Below are positions 24,625 through 34,503 of a DNA stretch of 64,000 nucleotides, one piece after another. A program made the translations under genes and the position numbers. Source of the DNA: PALSA-505 sp035308365 (GTDB lineage Bacteria > Actinomycetota > Actinomycetes > Streptosporangiales > Streptosporangiaceae); the NCBI GenBank assembly GCA_035308365.1, contig DATGGU010000101.1:1-64000 (forward strand). Direction: 5' to 3'. The notes below the pieces were generated by a model. The model did not search any database, was not told where the DNA came from, and saw nothing but the letters and a program-made list of their open reading frames with translations. Position 1 is the stretch's first letter. Every line of letters starts with the position of its first letter.

Positions 24625-25626
24625 ATGGTCATCGCGCTCGCCGTGGGCTATCACGGGCCGCCACAGCTCACGCTGCCGCGCGCGATCGCGTCATGGACGT
24701 TCGACCCGTGGGCGTTCGGCATCGTGGCGGTGCTCGGCGCCGGCTACCTGGCCGCGGTCCGGCGGGTGCGCCGCTCGGGGCAGCCGTGGCCGGTCGCGCG
24801 GCTGGTCGCGTTCCTGGGCATCGGGCTGGGTGCGCTGGTCATCGCCACGATGTGGTGGACGGGGGCGTACTCCGGTGTCCTGTTCTACGCGCGGGCGGCG
24901 CAGACGATCCTGCTGCTCCTGCTGACCCCGCTGTTCCTCGCCCTGGGCCGCCCACTCACCCTGGCCATCGCCGCCCTGCCGGCCCACAAGGGCCAGCGTT
25001 TGCAGGCCATACTCTGCGGCCGCACCGCCAAGATCCTGACCTTCCCCGCGCTGTCCACCCTGGTGCTGGTCGCCGTCCCGTTCCTGGTCTACTTCACGCC
25101 CTGGTACACCGCCTACTTCCGCGGCGGCCCGGTGCGCGGGCTCACCTACCTGGCGCTGATGGTCTGCGGCTACGTGTTCTTCTGGACGCTGATCCGGGTC
25201 GACCCGGTGCCCAAGGCCTACCCGTACCTCGTCTCGCTGTGGATCACCGGCGCCGAGGTGATCGGCGACGCGGTCCTCGGCATCGCGGTGATCAGCGACT
25301 CGCACCTCATCGGCGGCGCCTGGTACCAGGCGCTGGGCCGGCCCTGGGGGCCCAGCCTGCGGTTCGATCAGGCGCTCGGCGGCGGCACGCTGTGGGTGCT
25401 CGGTGACCTGATCGGCCTGCCATTCCTGGTCGCCCAGCTCATCCACATGATCAGGGAGGACGAGTCGGAAGCCGAGGTGATCGACGCCGAGCTGGACGCC
25501 AGGGAAGCCGCACAGCCGGCCGACGGCGAGGCGGCGTCAGCGGACCGGCCCTGGTGGGAGTCCGACCCGCGCTTCACCCACCGGTTCAGCCCGGCCGAAG
25601 GCTCACCCGAACGGCCCGCTCAGTAG
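24625..25626 (+). CDS. ctaG: Cytochrome c oxidase assembly protein CtaG (caa3 type)
   Basis: 333 residues with seven membrane segments. Family signatures include FDPWAFGIVAVLGAGYLAA near residue 28, a WWTGAYSGVLFYARAAQTI segment near 80, and GGGTLWVLGDLIGLPFLVAQ near 250. CtaG proteins help insert copper into the oxidase. A TAGCGT box ends 7 bases before the ATG, so the message is probably leaderless. Its position just ahead of ctaC/ctaD supports the role. The C-terminal tail is acidic and cytoplasmic. Confidence 0.9.
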   Translation: MVIALAVGYHGPPQLTLPRAIASWTFDPWAFGIVAVLGAGYLAAVRRVRRSGQPWPVARLVAFLGIGLGALVIATMWWTGAYSGVLFYARAAQTILLLLLTPLFLALGRPLTLAIAALPAHKGQRLQAILCGRTAKILTFPALSTLVLVAVPFLVYFTPWYTAYFRGGPVRGLTYLALMVCGYVFFWTLIRVDPVPKAYPYLVSLWITGAEVIGDAVLGIAVISDSHLIGGAWYQALGRPWGPSLRFDQALGGGTLWVLGDLIGLPFLVAQLIHMIREDESEAEVIDAELDAREAAQPADGEAASADRPWWESDPRFTHRFSPAEGSPERPAQ

Positions 25627-25868
25627 CAGCGGCGCACCAGGAACGACCAGCCCTGCGGCAGGGCGGTCTCCACCACGAACTCGTGCGACTTCATTCCGCA
25701 CCAGGCCGGCATGTCGGTGCGCGCGGCCGGATCGTCGGCCAGCACGGACACCAGCGAGCCGATCGGCACCTCCCGGATCCGCTCGGCCAGCATGATGATG
25801 GGAATGGGGCACTTCCGGCCGAGGGCATCGATGATCAGCGCCGGAGAGGGCGGCGTCGTGGTGGTCAT
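25620..25868 (-). CDS. TusA/SirA-like sulfurtransferase
   Basis: 82 residues. The CP motif is Cys20-Pro21 in DALGRKCPIP, followed by an amphipathic helix and VLADDPAARTDMPAWCG, with a second Cys at the usual position. Such proteins relay persulfide sulfur for tRNA thiolation or cofactors. A GAAGGTG site precedes the ATG. It is convergent with ctaG with a 7-base overlap. Confidence 0.88.
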   Translation of the reverse strand: MTTTTPPSPALIIDALGRKCPIPIIMLAERIREVPIGSLVSVLADDPAARTDMPAWCGMKSHEFVVETALPQGWSFLVRRCY

Positions 25869-26116
25869 CTGGTCACCTTCTGTCAATCCTGTGGCGCCAT
25901 CCTGTCACGAAGTACGCCCCTCCTTCCCAGGAACCGGGTCTGGCGTCCGCCCGACGATACCGATACCCGGTCCCCGCCACGGCAACCACGGGGGTCGGCT
26001 GACCGGCCTGCCGTCGTTCGCGGTACTGTTTCCACGACACGCTGTAGGAGGAGCCGCGACCGGCCACGAGCAACTCGGAGGCTCGCGGGCGGTAGCCATC
26101 CCTTGGAAGGCATCAG

Positions 26117-26962
26117 TTGAGTCCGATCCGCCGTTACCTGGGCACCCGGGGCGTTCCGGGCCAGGGGCCGCGCCGCCGCCGTCGCCGGTTCCTGCCGGCC
26201 GCCGCGCTTGGCCTGCTCGTACTCGCCCTGTCCGGCTGCAGCACCAGCCCCTGGATGCGGCTCGGTATGCCGAATCCGGTCACCAAGCAGGGCCAGACCA
26301 TCCTCACCCTGTGGCAGGGCTCCTGGGTCGCGGCGGTCGCCGTGGGCGCGGTGGTCTGGGGCCTGATCCTGTGGGCCTGCGTCTTCCACCGCAAGCGCTC
26401 CGATGACCTGCCGCCCCAGGTCCGCTACAACATGCCGATCGAGGTCGTCTACACCGTCGTCCCGTTCATCCTGGTGGCCGTGCTGTTCTACTTCACCGCC
26501 AAGGACGAGAACTACATCGACGCGACGTCCGCCCATCCCGATGTGGTCGTCAACGTGACCGGGTTCCAGTGGAGCTGGGAGTTCGCCTACCCGCAGTACA
26601 AGGTCCCCAACTCCGCGGGTGACGTGGCGTTCGTCGGGCAGCCCTATCCGGGGCCGCTGCCCACGCTGGTGATCCCCGAGCACGAGACCGTCAGGTTCAC
26701 CCTGAACTCGCTGGATGTCGTCCACTCGTTCTGGATCCCGGAGTTCCTGTTCAAGCGTGACGTCATTCCCGACCACACCAATTACTTCGAGGTCACCGCC
26801 ACCAGGACCGGCACCTATACCGGCCGGTGCACCGAGCTGTGCGGCATCTACCACAGCCTGATGCTCTTCAAGGTGAAGATCGTGACTCCGCAGCAGTTCA
26901 CCCAGTTCATGCACGCCGAACAGGCCATACAGGCCAAGCAGAAAGCCGGAGGTGCACAGTGA
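26117..26962 (+). CDS. ctaC: Cytochrome c oxidase subunit II
   Basis: 281 residues from a TTG with AAGG upstream. The N-terminus is an Arg-rich signal with a lipobox (LALSGC). Two membrane segments follow (about 60-85 and 105-127), then the periplasmic cupredoxin domain. CuA ligands are His203 in VVHSFW, Cys238, Cys242, His246 and Met249 in the CTELCGIYHSLM segment. It accepts electrons from cytochrome c or directly from QcrC in the supercomplex. The stop overlaps the ctaD start (GTGA). Confidence 0.96.
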   Translation: MSPIRRYLGTRGVPGQGPRRRRRRFLPAAALGLLVLALSGCSTSPWMRLGMPNPVTKQGQTILTLWQGSWVAAVAVGAVVWGLILWACVFHRKRSDDLPPQVRYNMPIEVVYTVVPFILVAVLFYFTAKDENYIDATSAHPDVVVNVTGFQWSWEFAYPQYKVPNSAGDVAFVGQPYPGPLPTLVIPEHETVRFTLNSLDVVHSFWIPEFLFKRDVIPDHTNYFEVTATRTGTYTGRCTELCGIYHSLMLFKVKIVTPQQFTQFMHAEQAIQAKQKAGGAQ

Positions 26963-28704
26963 CCGCGGCCGGCCAAGCCGAGCACCCTGTCACGGACTTC
27001 CCGGCCCTGAGCCGCCCCCGCAAGGGCTCGGTTCTCGCCGCCTGGTTGTCCTCCACCGACCACAAGGTCATCGGCTACCTGTACCTGATCACGTCGTTCT
27101 GCTTCTTCTTGTTCGGCGGCATCATGGCGATGATCATGCGGGCCCAGCTCATGGGCCCCAACAACCGCATCGTCTCCGACCAGCAGTTCAACGAGCTGTT
27201 CACCATGCACGGCACGATCATGCTGCTGCTGTTCGCCACCCCGCTGTTCGTCGGGTTCACCAATGTGGTCATGCCGCTGCAGATCGGCGCGCCGGACGTG
27301 GCGTTCCCGCGGCTGAACCTGCTCAGCTACTACCTGTTCACCTTCGGCGGCCTGATCCTGCTGTTCAGCTTCCTGACGCCCGGTGGGTCGGCCTCGTTCG
27401 GCTGGTACGCCTATGCCCCGCTGACCAGTTCGGTGTACTCGCCGGGCATCGGCGCGGACATGTGGATCATGGGACTGACCCTGTCCGGTCTCAGCACGAT
27501 CCTTGGCGGCGTCAACTTCATCACCACGATCTTCTGCATGCGGGCGCCCGGCATGACCATGTTCCGGATGCCGATCTTCACCTGGAACGCCCTGCTGACC
27601 AGCATGCTCGCGCTGCTGGCCTTCCCGGTGCTGGCCGCCGCCCTGCTGGTGCTCGAGATCGACCGCAAGCTCGGCGCGCACGTGTTCGACGCCTCCAGCG
27701 GCGGCGCGCTGCTGTGGCAGAACCTGTTCTGGTTCTTCGGCCATCCCGAGGTCTATATCGTCGCGTTGCCGTTCTTCGGCATCGTCACCGAGGTCATCCC
27801 GGTGTTCAGCCGCAAGCCGCTGTTCGGCTACAAGAGCCTGATCGGGGCGACGATCGCGATCGCAGGTCTTTCGATGACCGTGTGGGCGCACCACATGTTC
27901 ACCACCGGCGCCGTGCTGCTGCCGTTCTTCTCGTTCATGACGTTCCTCATCGCGATCCCGACCGGGGTGAAGTTCTTCAACTGGGTCGGCACGATGTGGC
28001 GTGGCCAGCTCAGCTTCGAGCCCGCGATGCTGTTCGCCATCGGCTTCCTGGTGACATTCCTGTTCGGCGGGCTGACCGGCATCATCCTGGCCTCGCCGCC
28101 GATGGACTTCCACGTCAGCGACACCTACTTCGTGGTTGCGCACTTCCACTACGTGCTGTTCGGCACCGTGGTGTTCGCCATGTTCGCGGGCTTCTACTTC
28201 TGGTGGCCCAAGATGACCGGGAAGATGCTGGACAACAGGCTGGGCAAGCTCCACTTCTGGACGCTGTTCTTCGGCTTCCACGGGACGTTCCTCGTGCAGC
28301 ACTGGCTCGGCGTGATCGGCATGCCGCGCCGCATCGCGAACTACCCCGACCTGCCCGGGATCGCGACCACGCTGAACGACATCTCCAGCATCAGCGCGTT
28401 CGTCCTGGGCGCGTCCACGTTCTTCTTCCTCTACAACGTGTACCGGACGGCGCGCTTCGGTGAGCGGGTCACCGCCGATGACCCGTGGGGTTACAGCAAC
28501 TCGCTGGAGTGGGCGACATCCTGCCCGCCACCCCGGCACAACTTCACCAAGATGCCGCGGATCAGGTCCGAGCGGCCCGCGTTTGACCTGCACTACCCGC
28601 ACGTCAAGCAGGGCCGGGCTTCGCTGGGGCTGAAGCAGACCGTCGCGGCCGGAGTACTGGGCTCGCCGTCCTCGACGGACATCAGCACCGGAGGTAACTC
28701 GTGA
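26959..28704 (+). CDS. ctaD: Cytochrome c oxidase subunit I
   Basis: 581 residues, twelve membrane segments. Heme and CuB ligands are visible in FTMHGTIMLLL, FFGHPEVYIVALP (His-Tyr crosslink site), WAHHMFTTG and VVAHFHYVLFG. The K-channel and D-channel segments look intact. It begins at a GTG overlapping the ctaC stop and ends overlapping the ctaF start by GTGA, so translation of all three is coupled. It reduces oxygen to water and pumps protons. Confidence 0.97.
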   Translation: MTAAGQAEHPVTDFPALSRPRKGSVLAAWLSSTDHKVIGYLYLITSFCFFLFGGIMAMIMRAQLMGPNNRIVSDQQFNELFTMHGTIMLLLFATPLFVGFTNVVMPLQIGAPDVAFPRLNLLSYYLFTFGGLILLFSFLTPGGSASFGWYAYAPLTSSVYSPGIGADMWIMGLTLSGLSTILGGVNFITTIFCMRAPGMTMFRMPIFTWNALLTSMLALLAFPVLAAALLVLEIDRKLGAHVFDASSGGALLWQNLFWFFGHPEVYIVALPFFGIVTEVIPVFSRKPLFGYKSLIGATIAIAGLSMTVWAHHMFTTGAVLLPFFSFMTFLIAIPTGVKFFNWVGTMWRGQLSFEPAMLFAIGFLVTFLFGGLTGIILASPPMDFHVSDTYFVVAHFHYVLFGTVVFAMFAGFYFWWPKMTGKMLDNRLGKLHFWTLFFGFHGTFLVQHWLGVIGMPRRIANYPDLPGIATTLNDISSISAFVLGASTFFFLYNVYRTARFGERVTADDPWGYSNSLEWATSCPPPRHNFTKMPRIRSERPAFDLHYPHVKQGRASLGLKQTVAAGVLGSPSSTDISTGGNS

Positions 28705-29096
28705 GGGTAGAGGGCGGGCTGTTCATCGGCTGCGCCGTATTCTTCGGTGGCGCGGACATCGTCTACTGGTACTTCTCGCACGACCCGACCGGCACCACGG
28801 CGCTCGCACTCGCCGTCGGCCTGGCCTTCCTCACCGGCTTCTACGTGCTGTTCACCGGCCGCCGCCTGCCGCGCCGCCCCGAGGACAACCTGGAAGGCGA
28901 GATCGAAGAGGGCACTGGCGAGCTGGGCTTCTTCAGCCCGCACAGCTGGTGGCCGCTCTTCCTCGGGCTCTCCTGCGGCCTCGCCGCCCTCGGCACCGCG
29001 ATCGGCTGGTGGCTGTTCATGATCGGCATGCTGGCCGTGGTCTTCACCACCATCGGTTTCGTCTTCGAGTACTACCACGGCGAATTTTCGCACTGA
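28701..29096 (+). CDS. ctaF: Cytochrome c oxidase subunit IV (actinobacterial CtaF)
   Basis: 131 residues with four membrane segments, and a central GRRLPRRPEDNLEGEIEEG loop that is typical of actinobacterial subunit IV. The C-terminus GFVFEYYHGEFSH is conserved in this family from memory. It stabilises the aa3 oxidase. Starts at a GTG overlapping the ctaD stop. Confidence 0.93.
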   Translation: MRVEGGLFIGCAVFFGGADIVYWYFSHDPTGTTALALAVGLAFLTGFYVLFTGRRLPRRPEDNLEGEIEEGTGELGFFSPHSWWPLFLGLSCGLAALGTAIGWWLFMIGMLAVVFTTIGFVFEYYHGEFSH

Positions 29097-29136
29097 GCCT
29101 CGGCTGAGGGCGAACCCTGCTCGCAGGCCTACGGCC

Positions 29137-29199
29137 AGCTTCGCCGTGGCCGGGCTCAGGATTTTGCCCGGGGGCCGGGCCCCCGGAACCCCACGCTGG
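29137..29199 (+). repeat. GC-hairpin repeat element after ctaF
   Basis: Member of the dispersed element family: CTTCGCCGTGG, then TTTTGCCC, the hairpin CCGGGGGCCGGGCCCCCGG, and a GAACCCCACGCTGG tail. It lies between convergent ctaF and the response regulator gene and probably also terminates both. Confidence 0.75.
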
Positions 29200-29251
29200 T
29201 GGCTGAGGTGGGTGGATCGGCCTCCTATTGTGCCCGGTTGGATACTTGTTC

Positions 29252-29944
29252 TTACGTCGCGGCCGTCAGGCCGCAGCGGTAGGCGAGGATGACGAGCTGG
29301 ACCCGGTCGCGGCAGTCCAGCTTGGTCAGCAGGTGCGCCACGTGCGTCTTGGCGGTCGCCGGGCTGATGCACAGCTGAGCAGCGATCTCGCTGTTGGACA
29401 GGCCCTGGGCGACCAGGGTCAGCACCTCAAGCTCCCGCTCGGTGAGATCCCTGAGTTCCCGCCGGGCGGTGGATTCCGGCGGCGCGGCGCTGGCCCCGCT
29501 CCCGGTCCCGTTCGGCCTGCTCGCGAACTCGCTCAGCAGCCGCCGGGTGACGCTGGGTGCCAGCAGTGCGTCACCGGCCGCGATCACCCGGATGGCGTTC
29601 AGCAGGTCCACCGGCATCATGTCCTTGAGCATGAAGCCGCTCGCGCCCGCCCGCAGCGCCGCGTACACATATTCGTCCAGGTCGAACGTGGTGAGGATGA
29701 GCACCCGCACACCGTGGGTCTGCGCCGAGCCGGTGATCTGCCGGGTGGCCTCGATGCCATCCATGACCGGCATCCGGATGTCCATCAGCACCACGTCGGG
29801 CCGGGTTTCCCGGGCGGCGGCAACCGCCTCGGCCCCGGTCCCGGCCTCGGCCACCACGGTGAACCCGGGGGTGGCGTCGATGATGCCGCGAAACCCCACC
29901 CGTACCAGCGCCTGGTCGTCGGCGACGACCACCCGGAGCGTCAC
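29252..29944 (-). CDS. NarL/LuxR family response regulator
   Basis: 230 residues. Receiver domain: acidic pair near residue 8 (VVADDQALVRVG), phospho-acceptor Asp in PDVVLMDIRMP near 55, Lys in GFMLKDMMP near 104. The LuxR helix-turn-helix is at the C-terminus (LTERELEVLTLVAQGLSNSE). Overlaps the histidine kinase gene by 4 bases, forming a two-component system. The adjacent ABC exporter genes on the opposite strand are likely targets. Confidence 0.94.
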   Translation of the reverse strand: MTLRVVVADDQALVRVGFRGIIDATPGFTVVAEAGTGAEAVAAARETRPDVVLMDIRMPVMDGIEATRQITGSAQTHGVRVLILTTFDLDEYVYAALRAGASGFMLKDMMPVDLLNAIRVIAAGDALLAPSVTRRLLSEFASRPNGTGSGASAAPPESTARRELRDLTERELEVLTLVAQGLSNSEIAAQLCISPATAKTHVAHLLTKLDCRDRVQLVILAYRCGLTAAT

Positions 29945-31374
29945 AGCGTGTCGCCGGAGACCGGCAGCCGGGCGGCGACCCGGAAGCCACGCTCCGGCAG
30001 CGGCTGCGCGGTCAGCTCGCCGCCGTAGAGGCTGACCCGCTCCCGCATCCCGATCAGGCCGTGGCCCCCTGGTGGGTCCGCTCCCGGCTCGCCGCGCGCC
30101 CCGGTGGCGGCCGGAACCGGGCAGCCGCGCCCCTGGTCGACGACCACGATGGCGACCTCGCCGTCGAGATAGCTGATGGTGACCGAGGCGGATGACGTGT
30201 CCGCGTGCTTGACCACGTTGGTCAGTGCCTCCTGCACGATCCGGAACGCCGCCAGGTCGATCCCCTGCGGCAGTTTCCTGCGGCTGCCGTTCACCCGCAG
30301 GTCCACCCGGACACCCGCGTTGCCGATCCGCGACAGCAGCCGGTCCAGGTCCGCCAGCCCTGGCGCCGGGGCCAGCGGCGCCGCCTCCCGGGTCACCTGC
30401 GCGTCGGCTATGCTGCTCAGCTCGCCGCTCCGGCTGGTGCCGGTTCCGTTCTGCCCGCTTGCCACGTCGCTGATCTGAAGTTTTGAGCTCTTGTACGGTG
30501 GGGGGCTGGACTGTCGCAGAACGCCAAGCATTCGCCGCATTTCCGCCAGCGCTTCACGGCTGGTCGCCTGGATGGCACCGAGTGCTTCCCTGGCCTTGGC
30601 CGGCTGGTCGTCGATGACGTGGTGACCGTAGCCTGCCTGCACCGCGATCACGGTCATGCTGTGCGCGACCACGTCGTGCAGCTCCCTGGCGATCCGCAGC
30701 CGCTCCTCGGTGACCGCGCCGATCGCCGCCTGGTCCTGAAGCTGCGCGGCGTAGGCGCGGCGCTGCCCGGCCGCGTAGCCCACGATCCAGAAGATGATCA
30801 CGATAAGCGCCGGGAAGAGCGAGACCGTCCCGCCGAGGCCGGTGTTCAGCTGGGTGAGAAATGCCTCGATCGCCAGCAGCGACAGCACCAAGCCGAGGGC
30901 GATGACCGCCACCGTTCGCCGGCAGAGGGCGGCGACCAGGTAGATCACGTAGCCGACCGGAAGGAAGAACACGGGGGCGGACCGCAGCGCGATGTCCGGC
31001 ACCAGGTTCGTGCCTGGCAAGGTGAACGGTGCCGGCGGCCGGGACGTGACGGTTACGATCGCGGCGAACAGCGGGGCCATCACGGCGGCCACCACGCTGG
31101 CCACCAGGGTGGCCAGCGGGTTGCGCCGGCGCACCGCCACCGGGATGGACACGGCCACGGCGATCACCACGGACATCAGGGTCCCGGTCAGCCCGGACCA
31201 GCCGAAGTCGTAACGCAGCGCCGCCTTCTGCGTGTTGACGAACATCATCACCGCACACAGCGCCGCGGCGAGATAGTCGAGCGCCACCCAGTGGCCGGGC
31301 CGCAGCCGCTTGCTCAGCGGCGGCCGCTGTGACCGCTGCCCGGTGGGCGGCGGCACCTGCCACGGAATGCTCAC
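29941..31374 (-). CDS. Two-component sensor histidine kinase (HisKA_3/NarX type)
   Basis: 477 residues. Four to six N-terminal membrane segments (about 30-180) are followed by the dimerisation/phosphoacceptor helix with His in RIARELHDVVAHSMTVI, and a GHKL ATPase domain with RIVQEALTNVVKHA, DQGRGCP and GHGLIGMRERV. I chose the GTG at 31374, behind AGGTGG; the frame continues further upstream without family content. There is no large extracellular sensor, so it may sense membrane perturbation, as kinases near drug exporters often do. Confidence 0.9.
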   Translation of the reverse strand: MSIPWQVPPPTGQRSQRPPLSKRLRPGHWVALDYLAAALCAVMMFVNTQKAALRYDFGWSGLTGTLMSVVIAVAVSIPVAVRRRNPLATLVASVVAAVMAPLFAAIVTVTSRPPAPFTLPGTNLVPDIALRSAPVFFLPVGYVIYLVAALCRRTVAVIALGLVLSLLAIEAFLTQLNTGLGGTVSLFPALIVIIFWIVGYAAGQRRAYAAQLQDQAAIGAVTEERLRIARELHDVVAHSMTVIAVQAGYGHHVIDDQPAKAREALGAIQATSREALAEMRRMLGVLRQSSPPPYKSSKLQISDVASGQNGTGTSRSGELSSIADAQVTREAAPLAPAPGLADLDRLLSRIGNAGVRVDLRVNGSRRKLPQGIDLAAFRIVQEALTNVVKHADTSSASVTISYLDGEVAIVVVDQGRGCPVPAATGARGEPGADPPGGHGLIGMRERVSLYGGELTAQPLPERGFRVAARLPVSGDTL

Positions 31375-31614
31375 CCACCTACGGTATCCGCAGCTCACCA
31401 GATTGACGTCACTCTGCGGGCGTAGGCCTGCGGGATCACCGGTGCCAGGCGCCTCGGTGGCTGGCCGGGGAAGATCACCCTGCCGGGTGACGACAGTGAT
31501 CATGCCGCTGCGCCAGGCTTGGGGCATCCAATGCAGACAGCGAGGCCGGGCCCGTGAGCGGCATTCAAACCGTGATCGGGCCAGGTCTGAACCGCAGCAA
31601 CCGGGCAGGCAATT

Positions 31615-32616
31615 TTGACTGACGCGAACTTCATAACAAGCACTGCCGCAGGCCCACAGGGCGGGGGCGCCGGGGGTGACGGCACCGACGGTGCGGTCAT
31701 CGAGACACAGGCGCTGACCAAGCGGTATCCGGGCGACATAACCGCACTCGACGGGCTCACCATCGCGGTCGCCCCGGGCATCACCGGGCTGATCGGCGCC
31801 AATGGGGCCGGTAAATCGACGCTGATCAAGATCCTGCTCGGCCTGCTCACGCCGACCAAGGGCCGTGCGGCGGTGTTCGGCATCGACTGCGCGCAGCAGG
31901 GCGAGCGGATCAGGACCCTGATCGGGTACATGCCCGAGCATGACTGCCTGCCGCCCGACGTGACCGCCACCGAGTTCGTCACGCACATGGGCCGGATGTC
32001 CGGCCTGCCGGCCACGGCAGCCAAGGAGCGGGCGGCCGAGTCACTGCGCCATGTCGGCCTGCACGAGGAGCGCTACCGCCTGGTCGGCACCTACTCGACC
32101 GGCATGAAACAGCGGGTGAAGCTGGCCCAGGCGCTGGTCGGGGACCCGCGGCTGCTGCTGCTCGACGAGCCGACCAATGGCCTGGACCCGGCCGGCCGGG
32201 GGGCGATGCTCGACCTGATCTCCCGGATCGGCACCGAGTTCGGCATCTCCATCGTCGTGGCCTCGCACCTGCTCGGTGAGATCGAGCGGATCTGCGACCA
32301 CATCGTCGCGATCGAGGCCGGCCGGCTGCTTCGCGCCGACACCATCACCAGCTTCACCGGGGCGAGCCGGATGCTGCGTGTCGAGGTCGACGAGGGTCTG
32401 CAGGCCCTGGCCGACGAGCTGGCCAGGCGCGGGCTCGGCCCACGGCGGCAGCAGCGGGCGCTGCTGGTCCCGCTGACCGGCGATGCGACCTATGACGCGC
32501 TGCGCGACGCGGTCGCCGACCTGCGCGCGCCGCTGTCCCGGCTGGAGCTGAGCCGGCACAGCGTCGAAGAACTGTTCCGCGACCCAGATCTCACGGAGGT
32601 GCCGGATGTCCGCTGA
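31615..32616 (+). CDS. ABC transporter ATP-binding protein
   Basis: 333 residues. Walker A GANGAGKST near residue 63, signature variant YSTGMKQRVKLAQ near 160, Walker B LLLLDEPTNGLDP near 182, switch His in VVASHLLGEIE. The start is a TTG with only a weak ribosome site; about 25 Ala/Gly-rich residues precede the first conserved strand. The stop overlaps the next permease gene by 11 bases. It is the ATPase of the first of two consecutive exporter pairs. Confidence 0.88.
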   Translation: MTDANFITSTAAGPQGGGAGGDGTDGAVIETQALTKRYPGDITALDGLTIAVAPGITGLIGANGAGKSTLIKILLGLLTPTKGRAAVFGIDCAQQGERIRTLIGYMPEHDCLPPDVTATEFVTHMGRMSGLPATAAKERAAESLRHVGLHEERYRLVGTYSTGMKQRVKLAQALVGDPRLLLLDEPTNGLDPAGRGAMLDLISRIGTEFGISIVVASHLLGEIERICDHIVAIEAGRLLRADTITSFTGASRMLRVEVDEGLQALADELARRGLGPRRQQRALLVPLTGDATYDALRDAVADLRAPLSRLELSRHSVEELFRDPDLTEVPDVR

Positions 32617-33580
32617 CAGCGCCCTGCCCGGTGGCGCCATCAGCGCCAGGAGCGTGATCCACGACCGTGGCTACCGCCGCTACGACGGTCCCAGGCTCGG
32701 CCGCCTGCAGATCGTGCGCGCTCTGCTGTGGCACAGCTTCCGGTCCGCGCTCGGCATCGGCCGCGGCGCCAAGGCCAAAATCCTCCCGGTGATCGCGTTC
32801 GTGGCCATGAGCCTGCCCGCTCTGATCAATGCGGTCGCGGTGAACAAGGGCAACGGCCAGATCGTGACCTATGAGTCGTACCTGTTCCCGCTGCGGGTCA
32901 TCGTGCTGACAGTTTTCGTAGCGGTCCAGGCTCCCGAACTGGTCTCCAGGGATCTGCGCAGCCGGGTGCTGCCGCTGTACTTCTCCCGGCCGATGCGCCG
33001 CGGCGACTACCCGCTGGCGAAGTACCTCGCGTTCACCGCGGCCAGCCTGCTGCTGATCGAGTTGCCGCTGTTGCTGCTCTACCTCGGCACGATCGTCTCG
33101 TCCAAGAGCGGCGCGATCTGGCCGAACACCAGAGGGTTGCTCGCCGGGCTGGCCATCGGCCTGATGTGGGCGGTGCTGGTGTCGGCCATCGGCCTGGCCC
33201 TGGCCTCGCTGACCGGCCGCCGCGCCTACGCGACCGGCGTGGTTGCGATCTTCTTCTTCCTGACCTTCATCCTGTCCCAGATCATCTACCAGATCGCCGG
33301 CCGGGGCCCGGGCGGCCCGGTGCCGGGACCCGGTAAGGGGCAGTTCATCACGCCGGCGATATCGGCCGGACAGCGGCTGGCCAGCCTGATCAGCCCGTTC
33401 AATACGCTGCAAAGCCTCACGAAGTGGTTTGCCGGGGTGCACCACATCTTCCAGCCGGGGGAGGGGCCGGTACCGGACCCGGGCAGCTATGCCCCCGCCT
33501 ACATCGTCATGTTCGTAGCGCTTCTCGCGGCGAGCTTCGCCATCCTCGCCGTCAGGTACCGGAAGGCGGGAGTGGCATGA
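32606..33580 (+). CDS. ABC-2 type transporter permease
   Basis: 324 residues with six membrane segments. It starts with a soluble arm (SVIHDRGYRRYDGPRLGR) that is common in actinobacterial ABC-2 permeases of this subgroup. A cytoplasmic SRDLRSRVLPLYFSRPMRR coupling segment precedes the third span. It partners the ATPase encoded immediately upstream; the stop overlaps the next ATPase start by ATGA. Confidence 0.87.
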   Translation: MSADSALPGGAISARSVIHDRGYRRYDGPRLGRLQIVRALLWHSFRSALGIGRGAKAKILPVIAFVAMSLPALINAVAVNKGNGQIVTYESYLFPLRVIVLTVFVAVQAPELVSRDLRSRVLPLYFSRPMRRGDYPLAKYLAFTAASLLLIELPLLLLYLGTIVSSKSGAIWPNTRGLLAGLAIGLMWAVLVSAIGLALASLTGRRAYATGVVAIFFFLTFILSQIIYQIAGRGPGGPVPGPGKGQFITPAISAGQRLASLISPFNTLQSLTKWFAGVHHIFQPGEGPVPDPGSYAPAYIVMFVALLAASFAILAVRYRKAGVA

Positions 33581-34488
33581 GCACCATCGAGCTGACCGGG
33601 GTGACCCGCTGGTACGGCAACGTGGTCGCGGTCAACGACGTCACGATGACGATCGGCCCCGGCGTCACCGGGCTGCTCGGGCCGAACGGCGCGGGCAAGT
33701 CCACGCTGCTGCACATGATCAGCGGCTTTCTCCCGCCGTCCCGCGGCACGCTGACCGTGGACGGGGCGCAGGCCTGGCACAACCCGGACATCTACGCCCG
33801 CCTGGGCCTGATTCCCGAACGCGACTCGGTCTATGCCGCCCTCACCGGGACGGAGTTCGTCCGGTCCACGGCCAAGCTGCACAAGCTGCCCGACGTCGGC
33901 GCGGCCACCGCCCGGGCGATCGAGATGGTGGAGATGGCCGACGCAGCGGACCGCCGGATCTCCACCTACTCCAAGGGCATGCGGCAGCGGATCAAGGTGG
34001 CCGCCGCCATGGTCCACGATCCCGCGATCCTGCTGCTCGACGAGCCGTTCAACGGGATGGACCCGCGGCAGCGGCTGCAGATGATGGACCTGCTCGACAA
34101 GCTCGGCGCCGAGGGGCGCACGATCCTGTTCAGCTCGCACATCCTCGAAGAGGTGGAGCGGCTGTCCGGGACCATCCAGGTGATCGTGGCCGGCCGGCTG
34201 GCCGCCTCCGGGGACTTCCGTGCCATCCGGCGGCTGATGACCAGCAGGCCGCACGTCTTTGCCGTCCGCTCGTCCGATGACCGGCTGCTCGGCGCCTCCC
34301 TGCTGAGCCGTCCCGCGGTAACCGGTGTGGAGCTGACCGGCAAGGGCTTGCAGGTGCGGGCCAGCGACTACGGCGCGTTCTGCCGGGAGATCGCGGTGCT
34401 GGCCCGCAAGCACGACATCCGGCTCCTGGAGCTGCTCCCGTCCGATGAGTCGCTGGAAAGCGTCTTCGCCTACCTGCTGGCGTCCTGA
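33577..34488 (+). CDS. ABC transporter ATP-binding protein
   Basis: 303 residues. Walker A GPNGAGKST near residue 39, signature variant YSKGMRQRIKVAA near 132, Walker B LLLDEPFNGMDP near 154, H-loop FSSHILEEVE. The C-terminal third is the accessory domain of bacitracin/drug exporter ATPases. The start at 33577 overlaps the preceding permease stop. It is the ATPase of the second exporter pair. Confidence 0.9.
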   Translation: MSTIELTGVTRWYGNVVAVNDVTMTIGPGVTGLLGPNGAGKSTLLHMISGFLPPSRGTLTVDGAQAWHNPDIYARLGLIPERDSVYAALTGTEFVRSTAKLHKLPDVGAATARAIEMVEMADAADRRISTYSKGMRQRIKVAAAMVHDPAILLLDEPFNGMDPRQRLQMMDLLDKLGAEGRTILFSSHILEEVERLSGTIQVIVAGRLAASGDFRAIRRLMTSRPHVFAVRSSDDRLLGASLLSRPAVTGVELTGKGLQVRASDYGAFCREIAVLARKHDIRLLELLPSDESLESVFAYLLAS

Positions 34489-34503
34489 AAGGGCACTAAA
34501 CCC